Source: VAZQ01 sp963744275
GTDB taxonomy: Bacteria > Pseudomonadota > Alphaproteobacteria > Rhizobiales > Xanthobacteraceae
NCBI GenBank assembly: GCA_963744275.1
Contig: CAVUSX010000011.1
Coordinates: forward strand, 186,001-250,000
Length of the DNA: 64,000 bases
Reading direction: 5' to 3'
The notes below the pieces were generated by a model. The model was not told where the DNA came from. It saw only the letters and a program-made list of their open reading frames with translations, and ran no database searches. This document shows, piece by piece, positions 17,681-28,560 of the stretch. Each line of letters starts with the position of its first letter. Positions within the stretch are counted from its first letter, which is position 1. Made by a program: the position numbers and the translations under genes.

Positions 17681-18811
17681 TCAGCGAAAGTATCGCTTGT
17701 AGAGCTCGACCGACTGCGGCGTGAGCTCCTGGAGCCGCTCGGGCGTCAGCAGCAGCTCCGGAATCCCCGCGTTGCGCGGAACGAGCATCTTCAGGCTCGG
17801 CGAAAGCTCGACGTTCGGGTTGGAGGGAAAATACTCGGCCGCCTGCATCATGCGCTGGGCCTGCGCCGACAAGATGAAATCGACGAACAGCATCGCGGCG
17901 TTCGGATGTGCCGTTGCCTTGAGCACCTGGATGCTGTCGTTGAGGCTCGGTATAGGATCGAGCAGCACGGTGGCCGAAGGCGCGCCCTGGCTCGCGCTGA
18001 TGACCGGATGGTGTGCCGAGATGCCGAGCCCGATCCAGTATTCGCCCAGGATGACCTGGTCGACGACCTGGCGGTTGCTGACGGCGAGCGGCGCGATGTC
18101 CTGCGTCGCCAGCTTGGCGAGATAGGCTTGCGTCTTCTGCTCGCCCCGGTCGGCGAGCAGGGCCGATATGGTGAGCAGCGCACCGCTCGCGTCGGAATTG
18201 GCGTGCCAGGCCATCTTGCCCTTCCATCTCGGATCGAGCAGGTCTTCATAGGTTTTCGGCGCCGCATCCCGGGAGACATAATTCGTGTTGTATCCGAGCC
18301 CGATATAGCGGAAGCGGGTCGCCACCCAGGTGCGGTCGGGCGCGATGTCCTGCTTCGGCAGGATGTCGAACATGGGCGAGTAGAACGGCGACACGATCTT
18401 CGATCCCGCCACCGCAACGGCGCCAATGCCGCTACCCTCGACCAGGTCGGCCTCCGGCGCATTCGCCTGCATCTCCGAAATCACCTTGAAGAGGATTTGA
18501 TTGCCGTCTCCGCGCCAGTATCTGGTCTTGATGAAGGGATACTTCTTCTCGAAGGCTTCGGTCAGCGGCCGCAGGAGCTGGTTCACGATCATGCCGGAAT
18601 AGATCAAGACCGTCCCTTCCCGGCGCGCCCCGTCCTCGAGAATCTTCTGACGGTCGGGTCCTTGGTAGTTGAGGATCTGCTCCGTGGTCAGCGCCCGCGC
18701 GGATGGGGAGCCGAGAGCGGCCGCGGCCGCAAGGACGGCGGCGGCGATGCGCAGGCTGGAAAACGCGGTCAGGCCCGAAGACATCCTCTTGATCCAAAGC
18801 GTCCCGCGCAT
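17681..18811 (-). CDS. ABC-type extracellular solute-binding protein (iron/polyamine class)
   Basis: 376 residues. A signal peptide (hydrophobic 14-38) is followed by a periplasmic binding protein of the family that includes FutA/FbpA iron and PotD polyamine binders: EGTVLIYSGMIVNQLLRPLT, FEKKYPFIKTRYWRGDG, DLLDPRWKGKMAWHANSD and an ISAHHPVIS loop. The iron-binding tandem Tyr pair of FbpA is not evident, so a small organic or anionic ligand is equally likely. It begins four bases after the stop of the enolase-superfamily gene, so the two are co-transcribed. No permease or ATPase lies in the window next to it. Confidence 0.85.
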   Translation of the reverse strand: MRGTLWIKRMSSGLTAFSSLRIAAAVLAAAAALGSPSARALTTEQILNYQGPDRQKILEDGARREGTVLIYSGMIVNQLLRPLTEAFEKKYPFIKTRYWRGDGNQILFKVISEMQANAPEADLVEGSGIGAVAVAGSKIVSPFYSPMFDILPKQDIAPDRTWVATRFRYIGLGYNTNYVSRDAAPKTYEDLLDPRWKGKMAWHANSDASGALLTISALLADRGEQKTQAYLAKLATQDIAPLAVSNRQVVDQVILGEYWIGLGISAHHPVISASQGAPSATVLLDPIPSLNDSIQVLKATAHPNAAMLFVDFILSAQAQRMMQAAEYFPSNPNVELSPSLKMLVPRNAGIPELLLTPERLQELTPQSVELYKRYFR

Positions 18812-18815
18812 GCGA

Positions 18816-19931
18816 TCACCCGCCAAGCCCGACGCGTGCGGCCTGCGCGATCTGGCTCTGCGCGTCCGCGCGCAGGCCGGCGCCGGAGCCGATCCCCTCG
18901 GGCAGGCGGACGACGCCGTTCTGGTTCTCGACACCTTCGGTAATGTCGTTCTGCAGCCGAACGAACTCGCCGAATTCGCAGGCGAAGCTCAGGCTGGGCA
19001 GGCTGGCGGCGAGATGCATGGCCTGGGCCGTCAGCAGCCTCGGGCCCACATGGGCGCCGAGCCGGCAGGGAATGTCGCCGGCCGCGCAGATGCGCGCAGC
19101 CGCGATGGTATTGCGCAGGCCGCCGAGCTTCGGGACCTTGAGGCTGACGAGATCGACGATGCGGTTTGAAACGAGCCTGAAGACATCGCGCAGCGAGCCT
19201 GCGCTCTCGTCGGCTTCGACCGCGATCGGGGAATGATCGGTCACGAATTTCAGCCCGGCATGGTCGTCGGCGTTGCAGGGTTGCTCGAAAATTTCCACGC
19301 CGAGATCGGCAACCTTGGCGGCGAGCCGGACCGCACCCTTGGGCTTATAGGCCTGGTTGGCGTCGATCGTGAGGCGGATTGCGGGACCGACCTCGTCGCG
19401 GATCGCGCGAACGCGGGCGGCATCGAGATCGAGCTGTCCATCGACCTTGATCTTGATGTCGCGATAGCCGGCGTCGACCAGCTCGCGCGCCTTGCCGGCC
19501 ATCTCTTCCGGCCGCTTGAGCGAGAGGACGCGCAACACCGGAAATTCGGACCGAAACTTGCCGCCGAAGAGCGTGCAGAGCGGAACCCCGAGCGCGCGCG
19601 CCGCGATCTCATGGAGCGCGCAGTCGATCGCGGCCTTGGCCTGGTTCATGCCCCGCAGGCGATGGTCGAGATCGGCCATGATGGGCTCGATGTCGAAGGG
19701 GTCGCGCCCGATGAGCAGCGGGGTGAAATCATCCAGCACGCCCTTCAGGCCCGCGCTGCTCGCCCCCATGTGCTTGGTGGCCGAGGCATAACCGTAGCCC
19801 ACGGTGTCGTCATCGGCGACGATCGCCACCAGCCAACCCTGCGAAATCCGGTTCGCATGGATCGCGAACCGCCATTTCGGGTCCGACTGCGGCATGTCGG
19901 CCGGCAGTATCTCGATTCTGTCGATCCTCAT
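18816..19931 (-). CDS. Enolase-superfamily enzyme (mandelate racemase / muconate lactonising type)
   Basis: 371 residues. The MLE-type fold is shown by the capping N-terminus and a TIM barrel with catalytic DIKIKV (K-x-K), the three metal acids in LTIDANQAY (Asp), EIFEQPC (Glu) and IAVEADES (Glu/Asp), and the second catalytic Lys of VSLKVPKLGGL. That set supports an MLE-subgroup reaction: cycloisomerisation, dehydration or epimerisation of a carboxylate. No sugar-acid dehydratase His-Asp pair was obvious, so I would not call it a dehydratase. The co-transcribed solute-binding protein is likely to bind the substrate or a precursor. ATG at 19931. Confidence 0.88.
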   Translation of the reverse strand: MRIDRIEILPADMPQSDPKWRFAIHANRISQGWLVAIVADDDTVGYGYASATKHMGASSAGLKGVLDDFTPLLIGRDPFDIEPIMADLDHRLRGMNQAKAAIDCALHEIAARALGVPLCTLFGGKFRSEFPVLRVLSLKRPEEMAGKARELVDAGYRDIKIKVDGQLDLDAARVRAIRDEVGPAIRLTIDANQAYKPKGAVRLAAKVADLGVEIFEQPCNADDHAGLKFVTDHSPIAVEADESAGSLRDVFRLVSNRIVDLVSLKVPKLGGLRNTIAAARICAAGDIPCRLGAHVGPRLLTAQAMHLAASLPSLSFACEFGEFVRLQNDITEGVENQNGVVRLPEGIGSGAGLRADAQSQIAQAARVGLGG

Positions 19932-20096
19932 GGGCTGGGACCTCGACCATGACGGCGCGCGCCGCGCTGATGTCCTCCAGCTTAGGAGAACAGGAGGCGC
20001 CCGTATACCGGTCAGGCCCGATGACGCCGGCGGACCAAGCCGAGCCGCGTCCAGAGCTGATTCCAGTCGGATAGAGGCACAATCTCTCCGTCGTCA

Positions 20097-20192
20097 TGCC
20101 CGGCCTTGTGCCGGGCACCCACGTCTTTCGCGCCACAAGCAAGACGGGGTGGCCGGGACAACCCCCGGGAACGAAGTGCCCGGGGGCGGCCA
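20097..20192. repeat. Pair of REP-like palindromes
   Basis: Two adjacent hairpins: TGCCCGGC-CTTGT-GCCGGGCA (20097-20117) and a larger one (20150-20192) with outer arms TGGCCG/CGGCCA and inner arms CCCCCGGG/CCCGGGGG. Similar sequences with a CCGGGC-ttgt-core occur at 41.9 and 53.8 kb, so this is a dispersed extragenic palindrome family. I see no other feature in 19932-20327. Confidence 0.65.
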
Positions 20193-20327
20193 TGACGCAT
20201 TGGGTGATTCCGTGTGATCGGGAAGGCGGCTTCGAGCGGCCTCGCGAGCCGGGCCCGTCCGAATCGTTAACGGTTTGTTTAAACTTTTAAGAAAGCCTCG
20301 CTGCGGGGGGTCCGCAGGAGAGGACCA

Positions 20328-20519
20328 ATGCGCCAAATTGAAATCGTCGAAGAACCTCGCAATCAGCGCCCGTGGGTGGCCGTCGACCGCGAAACAAAAA
20401 AGCCCGTGATCCGGATGCAGCGCTTGGAGACACTGCTGAGGATCTCCAGCGGCCTGGGCTGGGAGATCGTCACGGCATCGGGCTTCGATCGCGGCCACGC
20501 TGTTTCGTCCGCCGCCTAG
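20328..20519 (+). CDS. Small hypothetical protein (63 residues)
   Basis: MRQIEIVEEPRNQRPWVAVD and then a TKKPVIRMQRLETLLRISSG segment: a basic, partly beta, cytosolic protein of 63 residues. GGAGAGGACCA in front of the ATG is a good ribosome site, which is the strongest argument for coding. No family recognised. Confidence 0.55.
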   Translation: MRQIEIVEEPRNQRPWVAVDRETKKPVIRMQRLETLLRISSGLGWEIVTASGFDRGHAVSSAA

Positions 20520-20621
20520 CAACTCCGCACTGAGATTTTGAACTCTTCGGCTCTCATGGTGAGGAGTGCGGTCGACGCCCGCACGTCTCGAATCATGGCG
20601 GCGCGCGTGACGCCGCCGGGG

Positions 20622-20673
20622 CCTTCATCCTTCGAGATGGGCGCGCGAAGCGCACGACCTCCTCAAGAGGAGG
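20622..20673. repeat. REP-like mosaic element downstream of adhesin A
   Basis: CCTTCATCCTTCGAGATGG, then GCGCGCGAAGCGC and CCTCCTC-AA-GAGGAGG (20658-20673). This resembles the common rhizobial intergenic element built on a CTTCGAGAC...CCTCAGGATGAGG frame. It lies just past the 3' end of the first TpsA gene and could act as a transcriptional stop without a T-run. Confidence 0.5.
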
Positions 20674-20712
20674 GGTTTGCGCTCAACCAGTCAATATCAC
20701 TGCATCCAAGCG

Positions 20713-23700
20713 CTAGTGCGGGACGCTCACCGCCGCGAATTGGTCAGCCGACCATTTTGCGAGCTGGTCGAGTCGATCTTGGCTGCGCCAGGCATTGTTC
20801 GGCATCACATCGGCGAGCCTGGTCGAGGCTCCGGTCTTGGGATCGAAGACGCTGACGATCGAGCCGAGAGTTTTTGTCTCCGAATTGTAGCTGATGAGCA
20901 CCTGCAGTCCCGTGACGGGGTCGTTCGCCGCAATTCCTTGTGCCGTCATGGCGACGCCGAGGAGCGGGAAGGGGGCTGCAGCCGGTGCATCGGAGGAGGA
21001 GCCGATCAGGATCACCGGCCCCTTGCCGAGCACGGCGGCCAAATCCGTCGTGCCGGTCTGGATGGCGAAGCTCTCGCCTGGCGCGTCGGTGTGGCCTCCG
21101 GCGTCCGAGAAGCTGATCTTGCCGGCGAGGGAATTGTCCCAGTTCACGCCGCTCCACTGCAGTCCCTTGCCGGGCTCGAACAGATTATCGATCTTGGGCG
21201 TATCATTCGCGCCGAGAGCCCCCCGCAGCAGCATGGTGAGAATGGCGGCCTCGCCGGTCTGGCTCTCGTAGCCCGGCAGCTCGTCTCCGCTGTATTGAGC
21301 GGCATCATACTGGCTCAGCGGCTTGTAGACGAAACCGTCGGCGCTCCTCAGCTCGTGCGCGGCGATACTCCCCGTCACGATGTCGTCGTCGCTATTCGGG
21401 GGCGTGGCGGCCTGCGTGGACGGGCCCGCCGCGGTCGCCACCGGACCTGGCGGTACAGGTGGCGGCGCAATCACCGCCGCAATCACCGCCGCAGTGGACT
21501 GGGGAAGCTGCAGGTTGATGGTCGCCGGCGTGGGCGAGGTTGTGTCCGCGGCCGCGACGATAAAGGGCGATGTTACCGGTGTCGCCACTTCGGCTTGTGT
21601 CGGCGGCGGCGGGGCGGCATTGATCAGCAGATTTGCACCCGCATATGCGATGGCGTAGTTCGGATTGATCGCGTTGACGAGCGTTCCCTGGGTGATCGCA
21701 TAAGTGCCGGCCACCGCGGTCGGGGTCGCGTCCGTGGCGAGGCTCCCCGCCAACGTGTCCCCATTGACCAGACCTTGCGCTCCAACCGAATAGGTCAGCA
21801 CCGGATTGGCATCGCCGAAGACCCGGCTCTGCGCGTCGGCCGTCACCGTGATCGGGCGCGCCGTGACCGCAAGATTGGCTGCGGTATAGGTCAGGGCATA
21901 GTTGCTGCCGGCAACAAGACTGCCTTGAGCGATGCCATAGCTGCCGACCCCGGTCCCGGCGATGGCGTTGGTGGTCAGGCCCCCCGTCAGGCTGTCGTTG
22001 TTGACGAGGCCGCTGCCGCCGATCGCATAGGTCAGCGCCGGATTGGCATCGCCGTACATTCGGCTCTGGGCATCCGCCGTCACCGTGATCGCACGTGCCG
22101 TGACCGCGAGATTGGCTCCCGTGTAGGTCAGGGCATAGTTGCCGCCGGCGGCAAGGCTGCCCTGCGTGATGCCATAGCCGCCGACACCGGTCGCGGTGGT
22201 GGCGCTGGTGGTCAGGCCCCCCGACAGGCTGTCGTTGTTGACGAGGCCGCTGCCGCCGACCGTATAGGTCAGCGTCGGATTGGTGTCGCCGTAGGATCGG
22301 GTCTGCGCATCGGCCATCACGGTGATCGCACGCGCCGTGACCGCGAGATTGGAGCCGGTATAGGTCAGGGCATAGTTGCCGCCGCCGGCAAGGCTGCCTT
22401 GGGCGATGCCATAGCTGCCGACCCCGGTCGCGGTGGTGGCGCTGGTGGTCAGGCCTCCCGACAGGCTGTCGCTATTGACGAGGCCGCTGCCGCCGATCGC
22501 AAAGGTCAGCGCCGGATTGGCATCGCCATAGGACCGGCTCTGCGCATCCGCCGTCACCGTGATCGGACGCGCCGTGACCGCGAGATTGGCTCCGGTATAG
22601 GTCAGGGCATAGTTGCCGCCGCCGGTGAGGCTGCCTTGGGTGATGCCATAGCCGCCGACCCCGGTCGCGGTGGTGGCGCTGGTGCTCAGGCTTCCCGACA
22701 GGCTGTCGTTGTTGACGAGGCCGCTGCCGCCGATCGCAAAGATCAGCGTCGGATTGGCATTGCCGTACACCCGGGTCTGCGCGTCGGCCGTCACCGTGAT
22801 CGCACGCGCCGTGACCGCGAGATTGGCGCCGTCATAGGTCAGGGCATAGTTTGTGCTGGCGGCGAGGCTGCCTTGAGCGATGCCATAGCTGCCGATATTG
22901 GTCGTGGTGGTGGCGCTGGTGGTCAGGCTTCCCGACAGGCTGTCATTGTTGACGAGGCCGCTGCCGCCGATCACATAGCTCAGCGTCGGATTGGCATTGC
23001 CGTACACCCGGCTCTGCGCATTTGCCGTCACCGTGATCGCACGCGCCGTGACCGCGAGATTGGCGCCGGTATAGGTCAGGGCATAGTTTGTGCTGGCGGC
23101 GAGGCTGCCTTGAGCGATGCCATAGCTGCCGATATTGGTCGTGGTGGTGGCGCTGGCGGTCAGGCTTCCCGACAGGCTGTCATTGTTGACGAGGCCGCTG
23201 CCGCCGATCACATAGCTCAGCGTCGGATTGGCATTGCCGTACACCCGGCTCTGCGCATTTGCCGTCACCGTGATCGCACGCGCCGTGACCGCGAGATTGG
23301 CGCCGTCATAGGTCAGGGCATAGTTTGTGCTGGCGGCGAGGCTGCCTTGCACGATGCCATAGCTGCCGATCCCGGTCGTGGTCGTGGCGCTGACGGTCAG
23401 GCTTCCCGACAGGCTGTCGTTGTTGACGAGGCCGCTGCCGCCGATACATAGGTCAGCGTCGGATTGGCATTGCCGTACACCCGGCTCTGCGCATCCGCCG
23501 TCACCGTGATCGCACGCGCCGTGATCGCGAGATTGGCGCCGGTATAGGTCAGGGCATAGTTTGTGCTGGCGGCGAGGCTGCCTTGCACGATGCCATAGCT
23601 GCCGATCCCGGTGGTGGCCACGGCGCTGGTGGTCAGGCCTCCCGACAGGCTCTCGTTGTTGACGAGGCCGGCGCCGCCGATCACATAGCTCAGCGTCGGA

Positions 23701-26700
23701 TTGGTGTCGCCATAAGATCGGCTCTGCGCATTTGCCATCACCGTGATCACACGCGCCGTGACCGCGAGATTGGCGCCGGTATAGGTCAGGGCATAGTTTG
23801 TGCTGGCGGCGAGGCTGCCTTGGGCGATGCCGTAGCTGCCGACCCCGGTCATGGTCGTGGCGCCGGTGGTCAGGCCTCCCGACAGGCTGTCGCTGTTGAC
23901 GAGGCCGCTGCCACCCACGGCGTAGGTCAGGGTCGGATTGGCGTCGCCATAGGATCGGCTCTGTGTGTCCGCCGTCACCGTGATCGGACGCGCCGTGACC
24001 GCGAGATTGGCGCCGGTGTAGCTCAGCAGAGCATAGTTGCTGCCACCCGTGAGGCTGCCCTGCGTGATGGCGTAGCTGCCGACGCCGGTTGCGGTGGTGG
24101 CGCTGGTGGCCAGGCTTCCGGGCAGGATGTCGTTGTTGACGAGGCCGCCGCCGCCGACCGTATAGGTCAGCGTATTGGCATCGCCGTAGTATCGGCTCTG
24201 CGCATCGGCCGTCACCGTGATCGAACGCGCCGTGATCGCCAGATTGGCTCCCGTATAGGTCAGGGCATAGTTGCCGCCACCCGTGAGGCTGCCTTGGGTG
24301 ATGCCATAGCTGCCGACGCCGGTTGCGGAGGTGGCGCTGGTGGTCAGGCCGCCCGACAGGCTGTCGTTGTTGACGAGGCCGCTGCCGCCGATCGCATAGG
24401 TCAGCGCCGGATTGGCATCGCCGTAGATCCGGCTTTGGGCATCCGCCGTCACCGTGATCGCACGTGCCGTGATCGTGCCGATATTGCCGGACGCCGTTGT
24501 TGCCGTCGCATAGCCATAGACGGTGGCGGCGCCATTGGTGGCCGCGGTGATCGCCACGCCAGTCGCGATGACCGTCTTGCTGGTCCCGGCGTTGGCGTCG
24601 CCGTAGACCGCGTTCGAATAAGTGGACGTGAGCACATCCTGATCGTAGCCCGTGAGACTGATGCTGAACGACCCGGGCGCACTCGTATTGCCGTCGTAGG
24701 TCTTGGAAAAAGCTCCGGTCACCCCGACCGTCGGCGAAACCGTATAGAGAACGCCGTTGCCGGTGGCCTGCGCCACGGCCGTCACCCCATAGGTGGCGCC
24801 GTATTGCTTGAAGCCGTAGGCGAGCCCGCCGCGCGTGTCGTTGAGCGGATCTCCGGAATAGATCAGCCAGCGGCCGTTGGGGGCCGAAACCGCGCCGGCT
24901 CCAGCGTTATTGACGAAGGTCGATCCGACCAGGGTCGCGTTGCCGGTCGAGGACGAAAGCGAGCCCGTCGACGCGATCGTCAGGCCACCCGCGGCGGTGA
25001 GCAGCAGAGCGTTCGGCACCACGAGGGTTTGGTCGATGGTGAACGCGCCCGCGGCCGCGATCGACACGCTGGTCCCGGCATTCGGGGTCAGCACGCCGCC
25101 CGGCGTCGAAAACACGAGATCGGCCGCCGATAGGCCGCCGATGGCGCTCGCAAGGCCGGAGGTGAGCGACGACAGCGCGGTGCCGGCAGTGACGACATTC
25201 AGCACGCCGGCGTTTAGATTGAGGTTCTGCACCGAACCCATCGCACCCTGGACATAATCATTGGCCTTCACGGCGTTGCCGGCGATGTCGATGAACACGC
25301 CGCTGCCCTGCGCGGTCGAGCCCTGCGGCAGCAACAAGTAGTAGTAGCCGTTGGCGCCGGTGGCCCCGGCAAACACCGTGCCGTTGACGGTGCCCGCGAT
25401 GGCGGCGCGGGCCAGCGCCGTGCCGTTGGCCTGGTACGCGATCCCGGACAGCGATTGCGGCGTGGTGCCGGCGGCGAATTGCCAATTCAGATAAGGATAG
25501 AGGCCGGTCCCGGTGCTCCAGGCCGTGGAGCTGAAGCCTGTCGGCAGCGTGCCCTGCAGCCCGGCGGCGCCGGAGCCGCCTGCGCTGATTGTCCTGCCGG
25601 AGGTCTGAACGTCCCAATAGGAATTGGTCACCGCGTTCGGCACGGTAGAGTTGTTGCCGCCAATCAGGCCCCCGGCCGTGGGAGCCGCGCTTGTGACCAC
25701 ACCGGTGGCGTAGCTGCCATCTACCGTACCGGTCGGACTGTTTAGCCCGACCAGTCCGCCGGTGTTCGTCGTGCCGCTCACCGGGCCGGTCGCGTAGCTG
25801 GTGTGTATCGTACCGACCCCTTGCCCGAGCGGAGCGCCGTTCTGCCCGACCAGGCCGCCGGTTCGGTTCCCGGTGCCTGTGACCACGCCGGTGGCGTAGC
25901 TCGCCTGCACGAAGGCAACGTTCAGCCCGACCAATCCGCCGGTATTCGTGACGCCCGTGACCGCACCGGTCGCATAGCTCGCATTCACCGTGCCGCCTTG
26001 ATGGATTCCGATCAGCCCGCCGGCATCGAGCACAGTCCCGGAGACCGCGCCGGTGGCGTAGCTGCCGCTCACATTGCTGTTGTTGAGACCAATCAGCCCG
26101 CCGGTGTAGGTGGCGCCCGAGACCGCGCCGGTGGCATAGCTGTTGGTTATCGTGCCGAGCGCGACGGACCACCCGACGAGGCCGCCAGTGCCGGATATGC
26201 CCGTGACCGGGCCGGCAGCATAGCTCGACTGCACCGTGCCAGTGTTGAAGCCGATCAACCCGCCGGTATTGGTGTTTCCGGTGCCGGTGACCGCCGCGCT
26301 GCTGAAACTGGTTTGCACCACCGCACCCGTATCGAGCCACCCGGCCAGCGCGCCGATGTTGTTATGGCCGATCACGCTGCCGCCGACGAGCCCGACATTC
26401 GAAACGCTTGCGTTTGCACCGGTCACGAAGCCGAGCAGCGCGGCATAATCCGTGCCGGGCGCATTGATCGTCAGACCCGTGATGGTGTGGCCGAGCCCGT
26501 CGAGCTGACCGGTAAACTCGGTTGCGGTATCGCCGCTGCTGTTGGTGCCGATCAGCGGTTGGGTATAGGTAGTGCCGGCGGCGGTGAGGTTCGTCGCCAG
26601 CGCGTAGGCTCCCGCCAGGCCCGCCCCGTAGGTGGTCAGTGCCGTGCCATCGACCGCGTTGACGCCGTCGATCGCGTCGAGCTGCGCCATCGAATAGACC

Positions 26701-28426
26701 AGCTTGTAGCTGACGCCGTTGAGGCTGAAGCTGCCGCCCTTGTCGGTGGCCCCATAGTCGACCGAGGCGCCGTTGCCGAAGGTGAGGCCGGTGGTGGTGA
26801 TGCCGGGCTGCTGGCTCGCGGTGAGGACGAGGCCGCCCGCGCCGGTGATGCTGATCGGAGCATTGATCGCGATGGCGCCCGCCGCGGTCAGCGTCAGGGT
26901 CGTCGCCGCGCGCCCAAGTGAGCGGCGCCGCCACCGTGATGTTGCCGGCCTGCGCGCCGCCTGCGCCCGTCGTCACCGTGACGTTCGGCCGCGCCGAGCG
27001 CGGTTTGCAGCGTGGCGACGTTGATGATGCTGTCGTTGGTGTCGGCGTCGAAGCTGCCGCCGGTGTTGTTGGTGCCGCTGGAGATGATGACGTTGTACGG
27101 ATCGAGCAGCAGCGTGCCGAAGGCGCCGTGGGCCGCCGAGAGGTCGGTGAAGCCGGTGTAATCGAGCTTCGCCTTGCCCGAAACCTCGGCTTGCCCGCCA
27201 TTGCCGCCCTCAAGCGCCGCCGCGCGCCGTGATGGTGCCGGCGAATCTGGTGAGCTGGTCCGACCACACCACGACATTGCCGCCGTTGCCGGTCTGCGGT
27301 CGCATCGGCGCTGGATCACCGTATGGCGTCGATGGTGACGGTGTCGGCCTGTTGCAGCGGGCCCTGGCCATGGCGTCCGCCGCCGATGTTGATGCGTGCC
27401 GCCGCCGGTCTTGCCGGAAGCATCGAGGGTCGGCGCCCTTGAGCTTGATGTTCTGGCCGGTGACCGTGATCGTGCCGCCGGCGTAGTGCCGCGAAGTGGC
27501 GACTCAGCCGCCCGGAGATCGTGCACGCGGCCGCCGGCGCCGCCGCCGATGATGATCGAGCCGGAACGGCCGCCGATGCGAGCGCGCCTGCACCAGGCCC
27601 GAGATGTTCATGGCGTTGCGCGCCGCTTCGCGCGCGGTGGCGGCACTGATGATCACGCTGCCGCCGTCGGCGCTTGATCGTGCCGGAATTGCGGATCAGC
27701 GCGCCGTGGCCGCCGGCCGCGGTCGGCAATCGCGACCTGCAGGAACCCGTCGCCGGAGAAATCCAGCGTCGCGCTGTTCGCCGGAGCCGAGCCCGACCTG
27801 GCCGAGCGGCACGCTGAATGCTGCCGCAATTCGACACCGTGCCGCCGATCAGCGCGGCATAGCCGCCGCGGCCGACCGTGATGGTGCCGGCGTTGCTGAC
27901 GCGGGCCGCGGAGCGCCGTTGCCGGTGAAGGTGCGCTTGCCGCTCTGGAAATCCGCGTCGGAGATGCCGAGCGTGGAGGCCACGAACCCGCCGCCGGTGT
28001 TGACCATCCCGCTGGTGGTGATGGCGATGCCGTTGGGATTGACCAGATAGACCTGGCCGTTGGCGGTGAGCGAGCCGGCGATGGTCGAGGGCGTATTGCC
28101 GGTGACGCGATTGAGCATCGCCGCGGATGACTGTTGGGCTGCGCGATATTGACCGCGGAGCCCTGGCCGATGGAGAAGCTCTGCCAGTTGACGACGGCGC
28201 TCTGGCTCGACTGGGTGATGTTCAGATGCGTCGCGTCGGCGTGCCGATCGGCACGCTGCCGGCGGCGACGCTGCCGCCGGTCGGCAGGTTCTGCGCGCAG
28301 GCCGGAGCGATGACGAGGGAGGCGGTGAGCGAGGTCGTGGCGAGCAGCAGTGCCCTGCGCAGGCCGCTGCGAGGCAGGCGACAGGGTCCCGCAAGTGGGG
28401 ATCGACAGATTCGTGACGTGATTCAT
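20713..28426 (-). CDS. Giant TpsA adhesin A (FHA-type TPS, GLUG, YDG, 12 MBG repeats), multiple frameshifts
   Basis: About 2570 residues on the minus strand from ATG 28426 (AGGAACAATCAA ribosome site) to TAG at 20713. Order: signal peptide; filamentous-haemagglutinin secretion domain with LNITQ, NPNGI-type and NWQSFSIGQG motifs (28.4-27.8 kb); beta-helix; GLUG repeats (26.36-25.6); a YDG domain (24.7-24.5); 12 MBG repeats of 79 residues (24.5-21.6); a conserved C-terminal domain ending FAAVSVPH. It would be exported by the Sec system and then by the TpsB at 36464-38251. Coding is clean from 20.7 to 26.9 kb except one missing base near 23441, but 26.9-28.4 kb carries roughly a dozen or more single-base indels, mostly insertions, when compared with adhesin B. 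Confidence 0.85.
21620..24475 (-). repeat. Tandem array of 12 MBG repeats, 237-bp period (adhesin A)
   Basis: Twelve copies of a 79-codon unit with core ARxITVTADAQSRxYGDANP, then IGGSGLVNNDSLSGGLTT and GSLxxxxNYALTYTGANL. The period is exactly 237 bases: one GTGACCGCGAGATTGGCGCC segment starts at 22811, 23048 and 23285. Units around 22880-23070 and 23117-23307 are nearly identical at the DNA level, indicating recent duplication or gene conversion. MBG repeats form stacked Ig-like or beta-sandwich stalks in surface proteins. Confidence 0.85.
25590..26360 (-). repeat. GLUG repeats of adhesin A
   Basis: About eight imperfect repeats of the form GGLxGxNxGTVxxSYATG with xVSGTxxT linkers, matching the GLUG motif of secreted beta-helical adhesins. 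The array ends at SYWDVQTSG, a common last-GLUG signature. Confidence 0.8.
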
Positions 28427-28431
28427 TTGAT

Positions 28432-28490
28432 TGTTCCTGGGCTTTGAAATCTAAACTCCGTCACGCCTACGAACCGATCCGCCGCCGCCT
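28432..28490 (-). pseudogene. Relic of a TpsB 3' end just upstream of adhesin A
   Basis: In minus orientation this reads AADRFVGVTEFRF, homologous to the last residues of the intact TpsB (GDRFVAVTAFRF), but with the stop mutated. It is immediately followed by the adhesin A ribosome site and start, the same junction seen at 34839 and 36464. The preceding part of that TpsB copy is gone. Confidence 0.75.
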
Positions 28491-28560
28491 AGCCCGCACG
28501 AAGATTTTTGACTCTGTCGAAGCGTGGCCACAGGTGCGGCGCCGCCGGACCTGATGGATT

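Noticed and set aside
20677..23451. Long plus-strand open frame (924 codons) opposite the MBG repeats
   Set aside because: It is an antisense shadow of the GC-rich 237-bp repeats: Arg/Gly/Asp-rich, no known motifs, and the minus strand has clear MBG domains.
21620..24475. CRISPR-like array
   Set aside because: Repeats are 237 bases, in frame, encode MBG protein domains and have no short repeat-spacer structure. No cas genes are present.
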